From contig JAPPBT010000068.1 of NCBI GenBank assembly GCA_026702745.1, positions 1-64,000 of the forward strand: a stretch of 64,000 nucleotides of DNA. Direction: 5' to 3'. The notes beneath the pieces were generated by a model. The model was given only the letters and a program-made list of their open reading frames with translations, did no database searches and was not told where the DNA came from. Of this stretch, positions 50,221-58,777 are shown piece after piece (within the stretch, counting starts at the first letter, position 1; every line of letters starts with the position of its first letter). This DNA is from Gemmatimonadota bacterium. Its GTDB lineage: Bacteria > JAAXHH01. The translations under genes were made by a program, and so were the position numbers.

Positions 50221-53055
50221 TCAGAAACGCACCGCGAGACCTGCCATGACCAGGCGCCCGATCATCGGCGCTCCGACGAAGGCCTGGTACTGCTTGTCGA
50301 GCAGATTGCTGGCCTCCACGCTGAACGTAACCTTCGAGAAATCATAGGAAGCGCTCACGTCCACGACGGTATGGGATTCCACGTCGCCGACGTAGACGCC
50401 GTCGGCCATTTCAAAAGCGCCGCGGTAACGCATGCGGGCGCCGAGGTTGAGCGGCAGGCCGGACGGCTTCAGGCCGAGCGCAAGGGACAGCTTGTGCTTT
50501 GGCGCGTTCAATGGAATGTCGTCGATGCCGTCCACTTTCTCGAACAGGTTCTCGTTGATGAAGGAATAGCTGCCCGACAGGTTCCAGATATCGTTGGGAT
50601 AATAGGAGAACCCGAGATCCGTACCGTAGTACGAAACTTCACCGAAGTTGCGGTAGGTCAGCATCACGGCATTGGGGTCGGTGGCTTCCTCCGGGGTCAC
50701 CGTGCCGTAGGGGATCGCGGCCGCCGTACTCACGAAGATCCGGGTCAGCTCGTCTACCGGCGACCCGCTTCCGTCGCCGCCCACGCCGGTGGCCGGATCA
50801 TCGAGCACCGCGAGCGCCCCGGCCAGCTGCGCGTTCTCAGGCAGGGCCAGTTGCTGCGCGATACCGGCGCCCAGGGCCGAGGCCAGCGGACCGGGATCCA
50901 GGAACACGTTGGGGGTCACGATGTGTATGGAACTGATGAAGTCGTGGATCTTGTTCCGGTAGAAATCCGCGGTCAGCACCAGCTTGTTGCCGACGACGCC
51001 CTTGTAACCTACTTCAAACGTCTCGGTAATGGACGGTCTCATCGGGTCTACGTCCCTGACCGATGCCGGGTCTACGGGATTGAATGTACCCGTCCCCGTG
51101 TCCAGTACGCCCAGTGCATTCGTGAGCCCCGGCAGGGCGGACGGGATGACGCCCGGGAACGCGGCGGCCAGCCCTGCCGCCTGCTGGGCCGCGAGCTGCG
51201 CGGCGTTCGGTGCCGGAAGACCGAGCGAAATCAGGTACTGCGTGATGATGGGGACCGCCAGCCCCTGGAGCTGCGGCGTAAGCTGCGCCAGCACGGCCCC
51301 ACGGGCCACGCCCCAGAGGAGATTGGTACTGGCCGGATCGTTCATGGGCAGATAGGTGTCCGCGGGCAGCCCCGCCACGGGGGCGAAGGGCGACCGGTAC
51401 ATGGGCAGGCCGTTGTCTCCGCGCCGGAACGTGAACTGCGAGTTGACGCCCTGTGTGCGCAGATCGATGGTGCGGTCCGGCCCCAGGCCCAGGGCGGCGA
51501 AGTTCGCGCCCAGGCCGAACGGATCGGAACCCGCGATCAGATCGAGGAAGTAATGCACGGAACTGGGCGTGCCGAAGGCCCGGTTGTACGTCAACCTGAG
51601 CGTACTCTCCGGCGAAGGCTTGATAACCAGAGCCGCCCGGGGCGAGAACACCGGGTCCTCGATCTTGCTGTGCTCGTCCAGCCGGCCGGCCAGCATCAGG
51701 CTGACCTGGTCGTTCAGGGTCGTTTCGCTCTGCACGTACAGCCCGTATTCGTCCAGGTTGTCGCGGTCTTCGAACTGACCGTGGGTCGTGTTCCCGGTGT
51801 TCGGCCGGGTCAGCAGCACGTCGGCTCCATAGGTGAACTGTTGCCTGTCACCCAGCGCGAGGTTGTGCTGAAGCTGCATCACGGTCAACCTCGAGGTGTC
51901 CACGATCGGCTGGGTGGTCCGGAGGAGCTTGGTATCGCCCGCGTCGTTCATGTTGAGAAAGATCTGCGCGAACCATCCCTTGTACTGCGAGCGGGCCTGA
52001 AAGAACCGGGTGGACCAGTCGACGGCCTGGGCCGCGCCCTGCCCGGTCATCTGGATGGCCTTGATCCGGGAATACCCCGCCGACCCGATGATGGACAAGT
52101 CGTCGGTCGGACGCAGGTCGATCCGGACTTCCCCGAGCAGGCGTTCGTTGTCGTTGTCCCGGGGAATGACTTCCAGGGCGTCTTCGTATTCCCACTCCCG
52201 GGCCTTCGAGTATTCGCCGGAGACCTTGAATCCTATTTTGCCGTCGACGCTGCTGGCGTGTCGGAAGGTCGCCTTGCGCAGGCTGCGTTCGCCGCCGTAA
52301 AGGGAGACGGCGTTGCCCTCCGAACCGATGGGCGAGCGGGTCACGATGTGCATCACCCCGTTCGCGCTGTTGGGACCGTAGAGGGCGGACCCCGGCCCGC
52401 GGACGACCTCGATGCGCTGGATGTCCTCGCTCGTCAAGGGAATGGCGCTGCCCATGTTGAGCCGGAGCGAGGCGATGCGCGCGATCCGGTTGTCCACCAT
52501 CTGCAAAAGGGATCCGGTGAAGGTGCGGTTGAATCCCCGGATCACGGTTGAGCTCTGTGAAACGCCGACCTTGGCCTGGTCCACGCCGCCCAGGTCCTTG
52601 ATATAGTCGGTTACCGACAGGGAAGGCCGGTTCATGATCTCGTCCAGCTCCACCACGGAAATGGAGGCCGGCGCGTCGAGCAGCTTCTCCTGCTTGCGCG
52701 ACGCGGAAACCACCACCTGCTCGCCGATCAGCGTCGTAGCCGCAAGGCCGACGTCCAGCGTGGTGGTCTGGCCGCCGCGGATCATCACGCCGGCCGTGGT
52801 GACGGATTCGTAACCGAGGAAGGAAGCGGTCACCTCATAGACACCGGGCGGCAGGCCGTCGATGCGGAACGCCCCTTCGCCGTCGGTCGTCGTTCCCCGC
52901 AATCCTTCGATCGCATCGCCTGCGACAGTGATATTGGCGCCGAACAGCGCCATGCCGTCATCGGCGGCGATTCTGCCGGCCAGGCTGCCGGTTTCCTGGG
53001 CCGCCGCCGGCCATACACTGAACAGCAAGAGCAGAACCACGCTCGTAATGCGCAT
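50221..53055 (-). CDS. TonB-dependent receptor, paralog 2
   Basis: 944 residues, same domain order as paralog 1: signal LLLLFSVWPAAAQ, regulatory-like domain ETGSLAGRIAADDGMALFGANI, plug VVVSASRKQEKLLDAPASISVVELDEI and VIRGFNRTFTGSLLQMVDNRI, RGPGSALYGPNSANGVMHIVTRSP, barrel ending FVGAPMIGRLVMAGLAVRF. The barrel has an Ala/Gln-rich insert (AQLAAQQAAGLAAAFPG, about 670-690) that paralog 1 lacks. ATG 53055 follows GGGGAGG. Divergence between copies is far beyond recent duplication. Ligand unknown. Confidence 0.93.
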   Translation of the reverse strand: MRITSVVLLLLFSVWPAAAQETGSLAGRIAADDGMALFGANITVAGDAIEGLRGTTTDGEGAFRIDGLPPGVYEVTASFLGYESVTTAGVMIRGGQTTTLDVGLAATTLIGEQVVVSASRKQEKLLDAPASISVVELDEIMNRPSLSVTDYIKDLGGVDQAKVGVSQSSTVIRGFNRTFTGSLLQMVDNRIARIASLRLNMGSAIPLTSEDIQRIEVVRGPGSALYGPNSANGVMHIVTRSPIGSEGNAVSLYGGERSLRKATFRHASSVDGKIGFKVSGEYSKAREWEYEDALEVIPRDNDNERLLGEVRIDLRPTDDLSIIGSAGYSRIKAIQMTGQGAAQAVDWSTRFFQARSQYKGWFAQIFLNMNDAGDTKLLRTTQPIVDTSRLTVMQLQHNLALGDRQQFTYGADVLLTRPNTGNTTHGQFEDRDNLDEYGLYVQSETTLNDQVSLMLAGRLDEHSKIEDPVFSPRAALVIKPSPESTLRLTYNRAFGTPSSVHYFLDLIAGSDPFGLGANFAALGLGPDRTIDLRTQGVNSQFTFRRGDNGLPMYRSPFAPVAGLPADTYLPMNDPASTNLLWGVARGAVLAQLTPQLQGLAVPIITQYLISLGLPAPNAAQLAAQQAAGLAAAFPGVIPSALPGLTNALGVLDTGTGTFNPVDPASVRDVDPMRPSITETFEVGYKGVVGNKLVLTADFYRNKIHDFISSIHIVTPNVFLDPGPLASALGAGIAQQLALPENAQLAGALAVLDDPATGVGGDGSGSPVDELTRIFVSTAAAIPYGTVTPEEATDPNAVMLTYRNFGEVSYYGTDLGFSYYPNDIWNLSGSYSFINENLFEKVDGIDDIPLNAPKHKLSLALGLKPSGLPLNLGARMRYRGAFEMADGVYVGDVESHTVVDVSASYDFSKVTFSVEASNLLDKQYQAFVGAPMIGRLVMAGLAVRF

Positions 53056-53122
53056 GATGTATACCTCCCCACGGTAGCTGATGGTGATTGGAGGCCACTG
53101 GTACAGGCCCGTAAACTTCAGA

Positions 53123-54436
53123 TCACTCCATAAAAACGTAACGTGCGATAAAGACAAGCGCCAGGACGTCGACGAGCGGATGCACGTCCGCGCCTCTGCC
53201 GCTCAGTCTCTTGATGACCGGATAGGCGACGAAACCCACGGCCAGCCCGTCGGCGATGCTGAACGTCAATGGTATCGAAATCAACGTCAGGAATACGGGG
53301 ACCGCTTCTGTCGCGTCGCTCCAGTTCACCCGCGCCGCCGCGGCCATCATCAGCACGCCCGTTACGATCAGGGCCGGCGAGGTGGCGAAAACCGGTATGG
53401 ATTCGACCAGGGGCGCCACGAACAACGTGCCGAGGAACAGGAAGGCGACGACCAGGCTGGCGAATCCCGTCCGCGCCCCGGAAGATATGCCGGTAGCGCT
53501 CTCGATGTAGGTGGTCACGGTCGATGAGCCCAGCACACTGCCGAAAACCGTCCCGACGGAGTCCGCAAGCAGCGCGCGGTTGGCCCGGGGCAGCCGGCCC
53601 TGTCGGTCCAGGAAACCTGAACGTTCCGAGAGGCCGACCAGCGTGCCCATGGTATCGAACAGGTCCACGAACAGGAAGGCGAAGACGAGATGGAGAAACA
53701 TCGTGTCCAGGGTATACGGCAGGTGGACGATCGCCTCCCCGAAGAGGGTTGCCGGCCAGGCGGGCAGGCTGAGCACGCCCGCAGGCCAGGGCACCACACC
53801 GATGACCATGGCCAGGATGGCGACCCCGGCGACACCCAGCAGGATCGCGCCGCGAATGCCCCGGGCGAGCATGACGCCGATACCCGCCAGACCGACGAGC
53901 GTAAGCACGAACGGCCAGGAACGCACGGCCCCCAGGTCGACCAGGGTGACCGGATCGTCCACGATGATGCCGGCGTTCCTGAGACCGATGAACGCGATGA
54001 ACAGCCCGATACCGGCCGCCGTCGCGCGCTTGAGGGGTTCGGGCACCGCCGTGATGATGGCTTCCCTCACGCGCAGTACGGTCAACAACAGGAAAAGGAG
54101 ACCCGACGCCAGCACCACGGCGAGCGCGATGCGCCAGTCCACCCCCATGCCCAGCACGATGGTATAGGTGAAAAAGGCATTGAGCCCCATGCCGGGCGCG
54201 AGGGCGAAGGGGTAGTTCGCCAGCAGCGCCATCAAAAGCGTGCCGATGGCGGCGGACGCGCACGTGGCGAACAGGAGTTCTCCGAACAAGTCCTGGCCTA
54301 TCGCCTCCGACAGCATGGCGGGGTTTACCGCCACGATGTAGGCCATCGCCATGAAGGTGGTCAGGCCGCCGGTGGCCTCGGTCCGCCAGTCCGTGTTGTG
54401 TTCGTCGAACCTGAAGAATGTCGCGATACGGTTCAT
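53123..54436 (-). CDS. NCS2-family purine permease (guanine/hypoxanthine type)
   Basis: 437 residues, about 12-14 membrane segments. N-terminal RTEATGGLTTFMAMAYIVAVNP, the substrate-helix FALAPGMGLNAFFTYTIV and DLFDTMGTLVGLSERSG, with SSTVTTYIESATGISSGARTG, match AdeQ/PbuG-type permeases rather than the UraA branch. ATG 54436 overlaps the tsaD stop by 4 bases (ATGA), so the two are coupled although unrelated in function. Transport of hypoxanthine, guanine or adenine is inferred. Confidence 0.93.
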   Translation of the reverse strand: MNRIATFFRFDEHNTDWRTEATGGLTTFMAMAYIVAVNPAMLSEAIGQDLFGELLFATCASAAIGTLLMALLANYPFALAPGMGLNAFFTYTIVLGMGVDWRIALAVVLASGLLFLLLTVLRVREAIITAVPEPLKRATAAGIGLFIAFIGLRNAGIIVDDPVTLVDLGAVRSWPFVLTLVGLAGIGVMLARGIRGAILLGVAGVAILAMVIGVVPWPAGVLSLPAWPATLFGEAIVHLPYTLDTMFLHLVFAFLFVDLFDTMGTLVGLSERSGFLDRQGRLPRANRALLADSVGTVFGSVLGSSTVTTYIESATGISSGARTGFASLVVAFLFLGTLFVAPLVESIPVFATSPALIVTGVLMMAAAARVNWSDATEAVPVFLTLISIPLTFSIADGLAVGFVAYPVIKRLSGRGADVHPLVDVLALVFIARYVFME

Positions 54437-55476
54437 GGCCGCCCTGTCCCACCGTTCGGCCCTGCGCCGTTTACATCCGCCAGGCGCGCGCGGGGCTGGA
54501 CGGAAATCGAGAGTCCGTCCCGCTGCCCGTTGCGAAACCGGTAGGCCCCGGCCGCCGCGATCATGGCGCCGTTGTCCGTGCACAGAATGGGCGGGGGATA
54601 GACCACCCGGAGCCCCGATTCGGCGCCTTTTTCCGTCATCCGCTCGCGCAGCCGGCTGTTGCACGCCACGCCTCCCGTGATCAGAATGGCGTCTACGCCG
54701 GCGGCCGAGGCGGCGGCCACGGCCTTGTCGACCAGCACGTCTACGACGGCTTCCTGGAAGGACGCGGCGATGTGGGCGCGGTCGCGGTCGATCTCCGCTT
54801 CGGTCTGTCCCGAAAGATACATGCGTATGGCGTTCTTCAGGCCGCTGAAACTGAACTCGAAACCGTCCGGATCCAGATAGGTCCGGGGAAAGTCCAGGAA
54901 CCCGGGGTCTCCGTCGCGCGACAACCGGTCGATGACGGGGCCGCCGGGATACCCGATCCGCATCAGCCTGGCGACCTTGTCGAAGGCCTCGCCGGCCGCG
55001 TCATCGCGCGTGTTGCCCAGGATGCGATACCGGCCCCAGTCCTCGACGAGCACCAGTTGCGTGTGTCCGCCGGATACGACGAGCGCGATGAAGGGCGGGG
55101 CGAGTTCCCCGTCGGCCAGACGCCCCGCGAACACGTGGCCCTCGATGTGGTTTACGCCGACCAGGGGTTTCCCCATGGCCATCGCGATGGATTTGACCGT
55201 GGAAAGTCCGATCAGCAGACAGCCCGCCAGACCGGGGCCATAGGTCACGGCGATGGCGTCCAGGCCGTCGGGTTCGCAGGAGGCCTGTTGCAAGGCCGAT
55301 TCGATCGCGGGCAGCAGAAGGGCCAGGTGGGCCCGGGAGGCCAATTCCGGCACGACGCCCCCGTATTCGACGTGTATGCCCTGCGAGGAGATCACGTTGG
55401 ACAGGACGGTCGTTTCATCGCGTACGACGGCGGCCGCGGTTTCATCACAGGAGGTATCGATTCCGAGGATGTGCAT
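54433..55476 (-). CDS. tsaD: tRNA N6-adenosine threonylcarbamoyltransferase TsaD
   Basis: Completes t6A37 in tRNAs reading ANN codons. 347 residues: HILGIDTSCDETAAAVV, VPELASRAHLALLLP, the metal-binding NHIEGHVFAG (His pair, around 110-119), LVVSGGHTQLVLV, SGLKNAIRMY, ITGGVACNSRLRERM and CTDNGAMIAAAG. All positions normal for the family. ATG 55476 follows GAGGGG. A promoter at 55636-55665 gives a leader of about 150 bases. Followed directly by the purine permease. Confidence 0.97.
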   Translation of the reverse strand: MHILGIDTSCDETAAAVVRDETTVLSNVISSQGIHVEYGGVVPELASRAHLALLLPAIESALQQASCEPDGLDAIAVTYGPGLAGCLLIGLSTVKSIAMAMGKPLVGVNHIEGHVFAGRLADGELAPPFIALVVSGGHTQLVLVEDWGRYRILGNTRDDAAGEAFDKVARLMRIGYPGGPVIDRLSRDGDPGFLDFPRTYLDPDGFEFSFSGLKNAIRMYLSGQTEAEIDRDRAHIAASFQEAVVDVLVDKAVAAASAAGVDAILITGGVACNSRLRERMTEKGAESGLRVVYPPPILCTDNGAMIAAAGAYRFRNGQRDGLSISVQPRARLADVNGAGPNGGTGRP

Positions 55477-55635
55477 GGCCCCTCGATCGGCTCACTTCTG
55501 AGACTGCGCCGTGGTCTGCCGAAACGGATGTCGCCGTTGTCGATGCGGAAGTTAAATCCTCATACCGGACTGGTGCGCGCCCAGGCCTTGTACACGATCG
55601 CCGCGAAATATGAAACTGCCGCGAATTGTTTACAA

Positions 55636-55665
55636 ATTATGGTATCACGGACGCGACGTTGTCAA
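55636..55665 (-). promoter_or_regulatory. Promoter of the tsaD operon
   Basis: Minus strand TTGACA (55660-55665), 18-base spacer, CATAAT (55636-55641). Confidence 0.6.
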
Positions 55666-55743
55666 TGATTATACGGCGGAAATGGCGCACGGGCCACAGT
55701 GAGCCGCGGGAAGGCAGACCCGAATCGTCTCGCGGGACCGGTC

Positions 55744-56592
55744 TCAGCTTCGGACCAGGTTGCGCAGGACGAACCATACGTTTTCCTTGCGTTCCCTGAG
55801 CCTCCGGTAGAAGTAGGGCATCCACTCCGTTCCGAAGGGCACGTAGACGCGCATGCGGAATCCCCTTCCTCGCATTTCCTTCTGGAACCCCTGACGCAGA
55901 CCGTAGAGCATCTGGAACTCGAATCCATCCCGCGGGACCTCCAGTTGCTCGGCGTACCGTATCACGCCCTCGATCAGGTAATCGTCGTGCGTCGCGAAAG
56001 CGGGAAAATGGCCGTCTCGCAGAAGCTGTTCAGCCATAGAAAGAAACGCGCCGCGGATGTTGGGCATCCGCTGAAGTGCCAGGTCGGAGGGTTCCCGGTA
56101 GGATCCCTTGCACAGCCGAACGCGGGCCCCGATCTTGTTGAGCACGAAGATGTCGTGAGGACTGCGCAGCAGCATGGCCTGGATCACCACGCCGGAGTTT
56201 TTGTGACTTTCGTACAGGCTATAAAAGGTATCCAGGGTCTGCTGCGTGTAGGGCGAGCCCTCCATGTCCAGCCGGACAAAGATGTCCCGTTCCTTCGCGG
56301 CTTCCAGGATCCGTCCCAGATTGTCTACGCAGTACGCCTCGTCTATATCCAGTCCCAGGTGGGTGAGCTTGACGGAGATATTGGCCTGGAGCGCGCCGTC
56401 CCGGATCAGGTCCAGCATGACGAGATACTGGCTGACGGCCTCGTCCGCCTCTTCCCGTTCACGGGTCGCTTCGCCGAGCATGTTCAGGGTCACGTCGAGC
56501 CCGTCGTCGTTTAACGACCGGACGACTTCGACCGCGGCCTCGAGGGATTCTCCCGCGACGAATCTTCTGGCGAGGAAGAACAACCGGCTCAT
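55744..56592 (-). CDS. Proline dehydrogenase
   Basis: FAD-dependent oxidation of L-proline to pyrroline-5-carboxylate at the membrane. 282 residues, the short monofunctional ProDH barrel. Landmarks: ISVKLTHLGLDID, DIFVRLDMEGSPYT, RVRLCKGSYREP (around 155), FATHDDYLI, FEFQMLYGLRQG, and MRVYVPFGTEWMPYFYRRLRERKENV, the C-terminal signature with the two Arg that hold proline. Follows the sulfatase by 67 bases on the same strand; the pairing has no evident metabolic logic. GGAG precedes the ATG at 56592. Confidence 0.93.
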   Translation of the reverse strand: MSRLFFLARRFVAGESLEAAVEVVRSLNDDGLDVTLNMLGEATREREEADEAVSQYLVMLDLIRDGALQANISVKLTHLGLDIDEAYCVDNLGRILEAAKERDIFVRLDMEGSPYTQQTLDTFYSLYESHKNSGVVIQAMLLRSPHDIFVLNKIGARVRLCKGSYREPSDLALQRMPNIRGAFLSMAEQLLRDGHFPAFATHDDYLIEGVIRYAEQLEVPRDGFEFQMLYGLRQGFQKEMRGRGFRMRVYVPFGTEWMPYFYRRLRERKENVWFVLRNLVRS

Positions 56593-56659
56593 ATCAGCTC
56601 CGTTACCTTATCAGGCGGATCGGTCGGGCCTCGCGGACCAGGCGGACCAGGCCGACCGC

Positions 56660-58336
56660 CTACGCCGTGAAGGGATCGCGCCCGAATCCGGGGCGGCGCG
56701 CATAGGTCCACGCGACCCGGCTCACGTCCTCGTTGGACATGCGCCAGTCAAGCAGTCTCACACGGAGGTCCCGGACCGCGTCAGCATAACGCGGATCTCC
56801 GGCCACATTACGAAGTTCACCGGGATCCCTTTCCAGGTCGAAGAGCACGTCCGGCATGCCGTTGAAATGCCAGTACTTGAACCGATCGTCCCGTACCATC
56901 CATCCCCGGCACTTCTCCGGCGGGATGCCGAGCTTCTTCGGCGTCCAGTAGAACCGGAAATCCCAGTCCGCGAAGACCGCTTCGCGCCAGTCGGCCGGGC
57001 GTTCGCCCCTCAGGAAGGGAACGAGGGACCGGCCCTGCAGAGCGGGCGGCATGCCCGATCCGCCCGGTGCGCTGGATCCGCCCGTTGCGCTGGACCCGCC
57101 CGTTGCTCTGGACCCACCCGGTGCGCTGGATCCGCCAGGTGCGCTGGACCCGCCCGGTTCGCTGGATCCGCCGGCACCGTCCCATCCACCGGCGCCGTCC
57201 GGTCCGCCAATTCCACAGACCTCCAGGCAGGTCGGCAGGACGTCCAGGGACTCGACGAACTCGTCCATCACCCTCCCGCGCGTGGCGTCCGCGCAGGACC
57301 GGGGATCGCGGACGATGAAGGGCACGTTGTATGCTTCGTCGTAGAAGAGTTCCTTCTCGAACATCCAGTGGTCGCCCACGTATTCGCCGTGGTCGGAGGT
57401 GAAGACGATCAGCGTGTCCTCCCAGAGACCCCGGTCCTTCATGAAACCGAACAGCCTGCCCAGGTGGTCGTCGATCTCCGTGATCAATCCGTAGTAGGTC
57501 GCCCTTCGCTGCCGCCACACGTCTTCGTCGTCGTAGGCCACGCCGCCCCGTTCGATCCGGAAGGGGACGTGGAAGGGATGGGGACGCTCCAGTTCCTCCG
57601 GAGACCGGTTCGGGGCGGGGGAGTCGGCGGGATCGTACAGCGCGTTGTAAGGATAAGGCGCCACGATGGGCAGATGGGGCTTGAAGTAGGAGAGGTGCAG
57701 GAACCAGGGCGAATCCCCGGCGTCGTCCATGAAGGCCATGGCCCGGTCCGTCATGAAGGCGGTATCGCTGTCCTCCCGGCGGAAACGCGTGGGGTAGGCG
57801 GAATGGTCCCGGAAGGGAGGTCCTCCGCGGCCGGCGTCCGCGGGCATTTCCACCGCGAAAGGATCGGCGATGACGTCTTCGGCGTACCCCTTGCTCCTGA
57901 GATGGGCCAGCCAGCCCTCCCCCCTGGATTCGTTCAATTCCCAGGTTTCCAGGCCGGCCAGGGCCGCGCGGCGGAACCCCTGTTCGGGCTGCGCCTTCGG
58001 GTCGCCGAAGGGATCGGGGGTGTAGTGCGTCTTGCCGCAGAGGGCCGCCCGGTAACCCGCCTCGCCAAAGAAGTGGCCCATGGTCTTCTCGTCCGCGGGC
58101 AGGGGCACTTCGTTCCAGGGAGACCGGTTGGCGTGAGGATACCGGCCCGTGTAGAAGCACATGCGGCTGGGTCCGCAGACCGCCGACTGCACGTAGGCCC
58201 GCCGGAAGAGGACGCCTTCGGAGGCGAGATGATCGAGGTGGGGCGTTCGGACCACGGGGTGGTCGACGCCGGACATGCAGTCCGCCCGCATCTGGTCGGT
58301 CATGATGAAGAGTACGTTCGGTCGACCGGCGGGCAT
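56660..58336 (-). CDS. Sulfatase (formylglycine type) with a tandem-repeat loop
   Basis: 558 residues from ATG 58336 (GGAG upstream). RPNVLFIMTDQMRADCMSG with metal Asp pair; CGPSRMCFYTGRYP at 54-67, whose Cys is converted to formylglycine; HFFGEAGYRAALCGKTHY, FTSDHGEYVGDHWM metal site. Between about 385 and 426, in an otherwise ordinary loop, lies a Gly/Ser/Ala/Pro repeat (GGSSAPGGSRATGG and variants) coded by tandem 18-base units. Lacks an obvious signal peptide. Type-I sulfatase acting on a sulfated sugar or arylsulfate; a separate activator is needed. Confidence 0.9.
   Translation of the reverse strand: MPAGRPNVLFIMTDQMRADCMSGVDHPVVRTPHLDHLASEGVLFRRAYVQSAVCGPSRMCFYTGRYPHANRSPWNEVPLPADEKTMGHFFGEAGYRAALCGKTHYTPDPFGDPKAQPEQGFRRAALAGLETWELNESRGEGWLAHLRSKGYAEDVIADPFAVEMPADAGRGGPPFRDHSAYPTRFRREDSDTAFMTDRAMAFMDDAGDSPWFLHLSYFKPHLPIVAPYPYNALYDPADSPAPNRSPEELERPHPFHVPFRIERGGVAYDDEDVWRQRRATYYGLITEIDDHLGRLFGFMKDRGLWEDTLIVFTSDHGEYVGDHWMFEKELFYDEAYNVPFIVRDPRSCADATRGRVMDEFVESLDVLPTCLEVCGIGGPDGAGGWDGAGGSSEPGGSSAPGGSSAPGGSRATGGSSATGGSSAPGGSGMPPALQGRSLVPFLRGERPADWREAVFADWDFRFYWTPKKLGIPPEKCRGWMVRDDRFKYWHFNGMPDVLFDLERDPGELRNVAGDPRYADAVRDLRVRLLDWRMSNEDVSRVAWTYARRPGFGRDPFTA
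57057..57170. repeat. Minisatellite inside the sulfatase gene: six 18-base units
   Basis: Units starting GATCCGCCC or GACCCGCCC (57057, 57075, 57093, 57111, 57129, 57147) plus a partial seventh. Units differ by 1-4 bases. They keep frame and code GGSSAP-type hexapeptides. Confidence 0.85.
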
Positions 58337-58777
58337 TTGGGATCTCCGCGCGCTGCGGGGTGCGGCCGCGCGCAGCGGCAAAAGACCGCACGACGCGACG
58401 GGCGGCAATCGTGCCGCCTGCAGGGTAATATGCAGCCGTGTTTCCCGATAGGCAAAAGCATATTCTGTTTGGACACACGTGCGGGGGATGCACGCGTGTG
58501 CGCACGCCGTCAGCCACGTAGGAAGGACGAGAGCACGCACACAGGCCCGCCGTCGGACGGGGAGAAAGGACAAGTGCATCCGCGCAGGGGAAAATCGGAC
58601 AGGTTTTTGTGAATAGGATGGATAGAAAGGATGTATGCAGTACGTCTCGCCGTTCGATATCGCCGCGTGAGACCCGGGGGCGCGAAAAAACGCAACCATT
58701 CGGGTCGTTTCCCTGTCTTAGATGCAGCGCAAGAATCGATGGTCGGCGAGGACCCACAAAAGGCTGGAGGCTATACC
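58337..58777. other. Divergent intergenic region, sulfatase / DUF5916 gene
   Basis: 441 bases. Holds the starts of two divergent genes. Upstream of the sulfatase, TTGCCT-N17-CATATT on the minus strand near 58432-58460 is a weak promoter candidate. The plus-strand promoter was not identified. Open frames on both strands cross it but lack ribosome-binding sites. No RNA gene seen. Confidence 0.4.

Noticed and set aside
58337-58777. Longer starts for the sulfatase and the DUF5916 gene
   Set aside because: Open frames continue to 58699 and from 58631, but lack ribosome-binding sites; both families start normally at 58336 and 58778.
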